Below the pieces are notes generated by a model that worked only from the letters and a program-made list of their open reading frames with translations, had not been told where the DNA came from and did no database searches. A program made the position numbers and the translations under genes. From Saccopteryx bilineata (Eukaryota > Chordata > Mammalia > Chiroptera > Emballonuridae), in NCBI RefSeq assembly GCF_036850765.1, contig NC_089494.1:57367809-57431808 (forward strand): 64,000 nt of DNA. The letters run 5' to 3'. Positions 63,906 to 64,000 of this stretch are shown in pieces. Within the stretch, counting starts at the first letter, position 1; each line of letters starts with the position of its first letter.

Positions 63906-64000
63906 GTGAGATATGATTTCCTTACGAAACTGAGAGCTAACACTGAAATATTTTAAAATTAAATAAAAGCTATTCTAGCTTGTAAATGTCTTCTTAGAAT

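Noticed and set aside
1..64000. A novel multi-gene system, operon or viral insertion
   Set aside because: All coding signal belongs to one TTN transcript. Remaining DNA is intron with common mammalian repeats, and no retroviral genes or LTRs were seen.

Overview
The window is one stretch of a mammalian titin gene (TTN) read on the + strand. I place 80 coding exons between positions 1 and 63905, every complete intron is GT...AG, and the reading frame stays open throughout. There is no other gene. The first exon is cut by the left edge and an intron runs off the right edge. The N-terminal Z-disc and I-band parts and the C-terminal kinase and M-band parts lie outside the window. The introns carry several tRNA-derived SINEs of a type I associate with bats (about 200 bp and about 390 bp), some with clean target-site duplications, plus a hAT-type DNA element and L1 and MIR fragments. 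A bat is therefore the most likely source. This is inferred from repeat style and was not checked against a database.

The encoded protein is a chain of immunoglobulin (Ig, I-set) and fibronectin type III (Fn3) domains of about 90-100 residues each. Positions 1-7056 hold the start of the A-band part: Fn3, Fn3, Ig, Fn3, Fn3, Ig and six Fn3. From 7155 to 30790 there are exactly six seven-domain super-repeats (Ig-Fn-Fn-Ig-Fn-Fn-Fn), which is titin's D-zone. From 30891 on come the eleven-domain super-repeats of the C-zone (Ig-Fn-Fn-Ig-Fn-Fn-Fn-Ig-Fn-Fn-Fn). Seven are complete and an eighth runs to the end of the window. These repeats are known to lie along the thick filament in register with myosin and myosin-binding protein C.

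Exon structure changes along the gene. On the left most exons hold one domain, flanked by phase-1 introns, and some domains are split over two or three exons. A 2967-nt exon (27186-30152) holds ten domains. The giant exon (42197-59302, 17106 nt) holds 58 domains without an intron. After it the small exons return.

I found no undescribed molecular system. The most unusual items are a short tailless retrocopy of the 5' end of 5S rRNA with a 16-bp perfect target-site duplication (37188-37258), two insertions made only of A-rich tail between target-site duplications, a hAT-like element with its 8-bp duplication, an Ig domain cut into three exons with a 33-nt middle exon, and a C-zone Ig domain without its core tryptophan.
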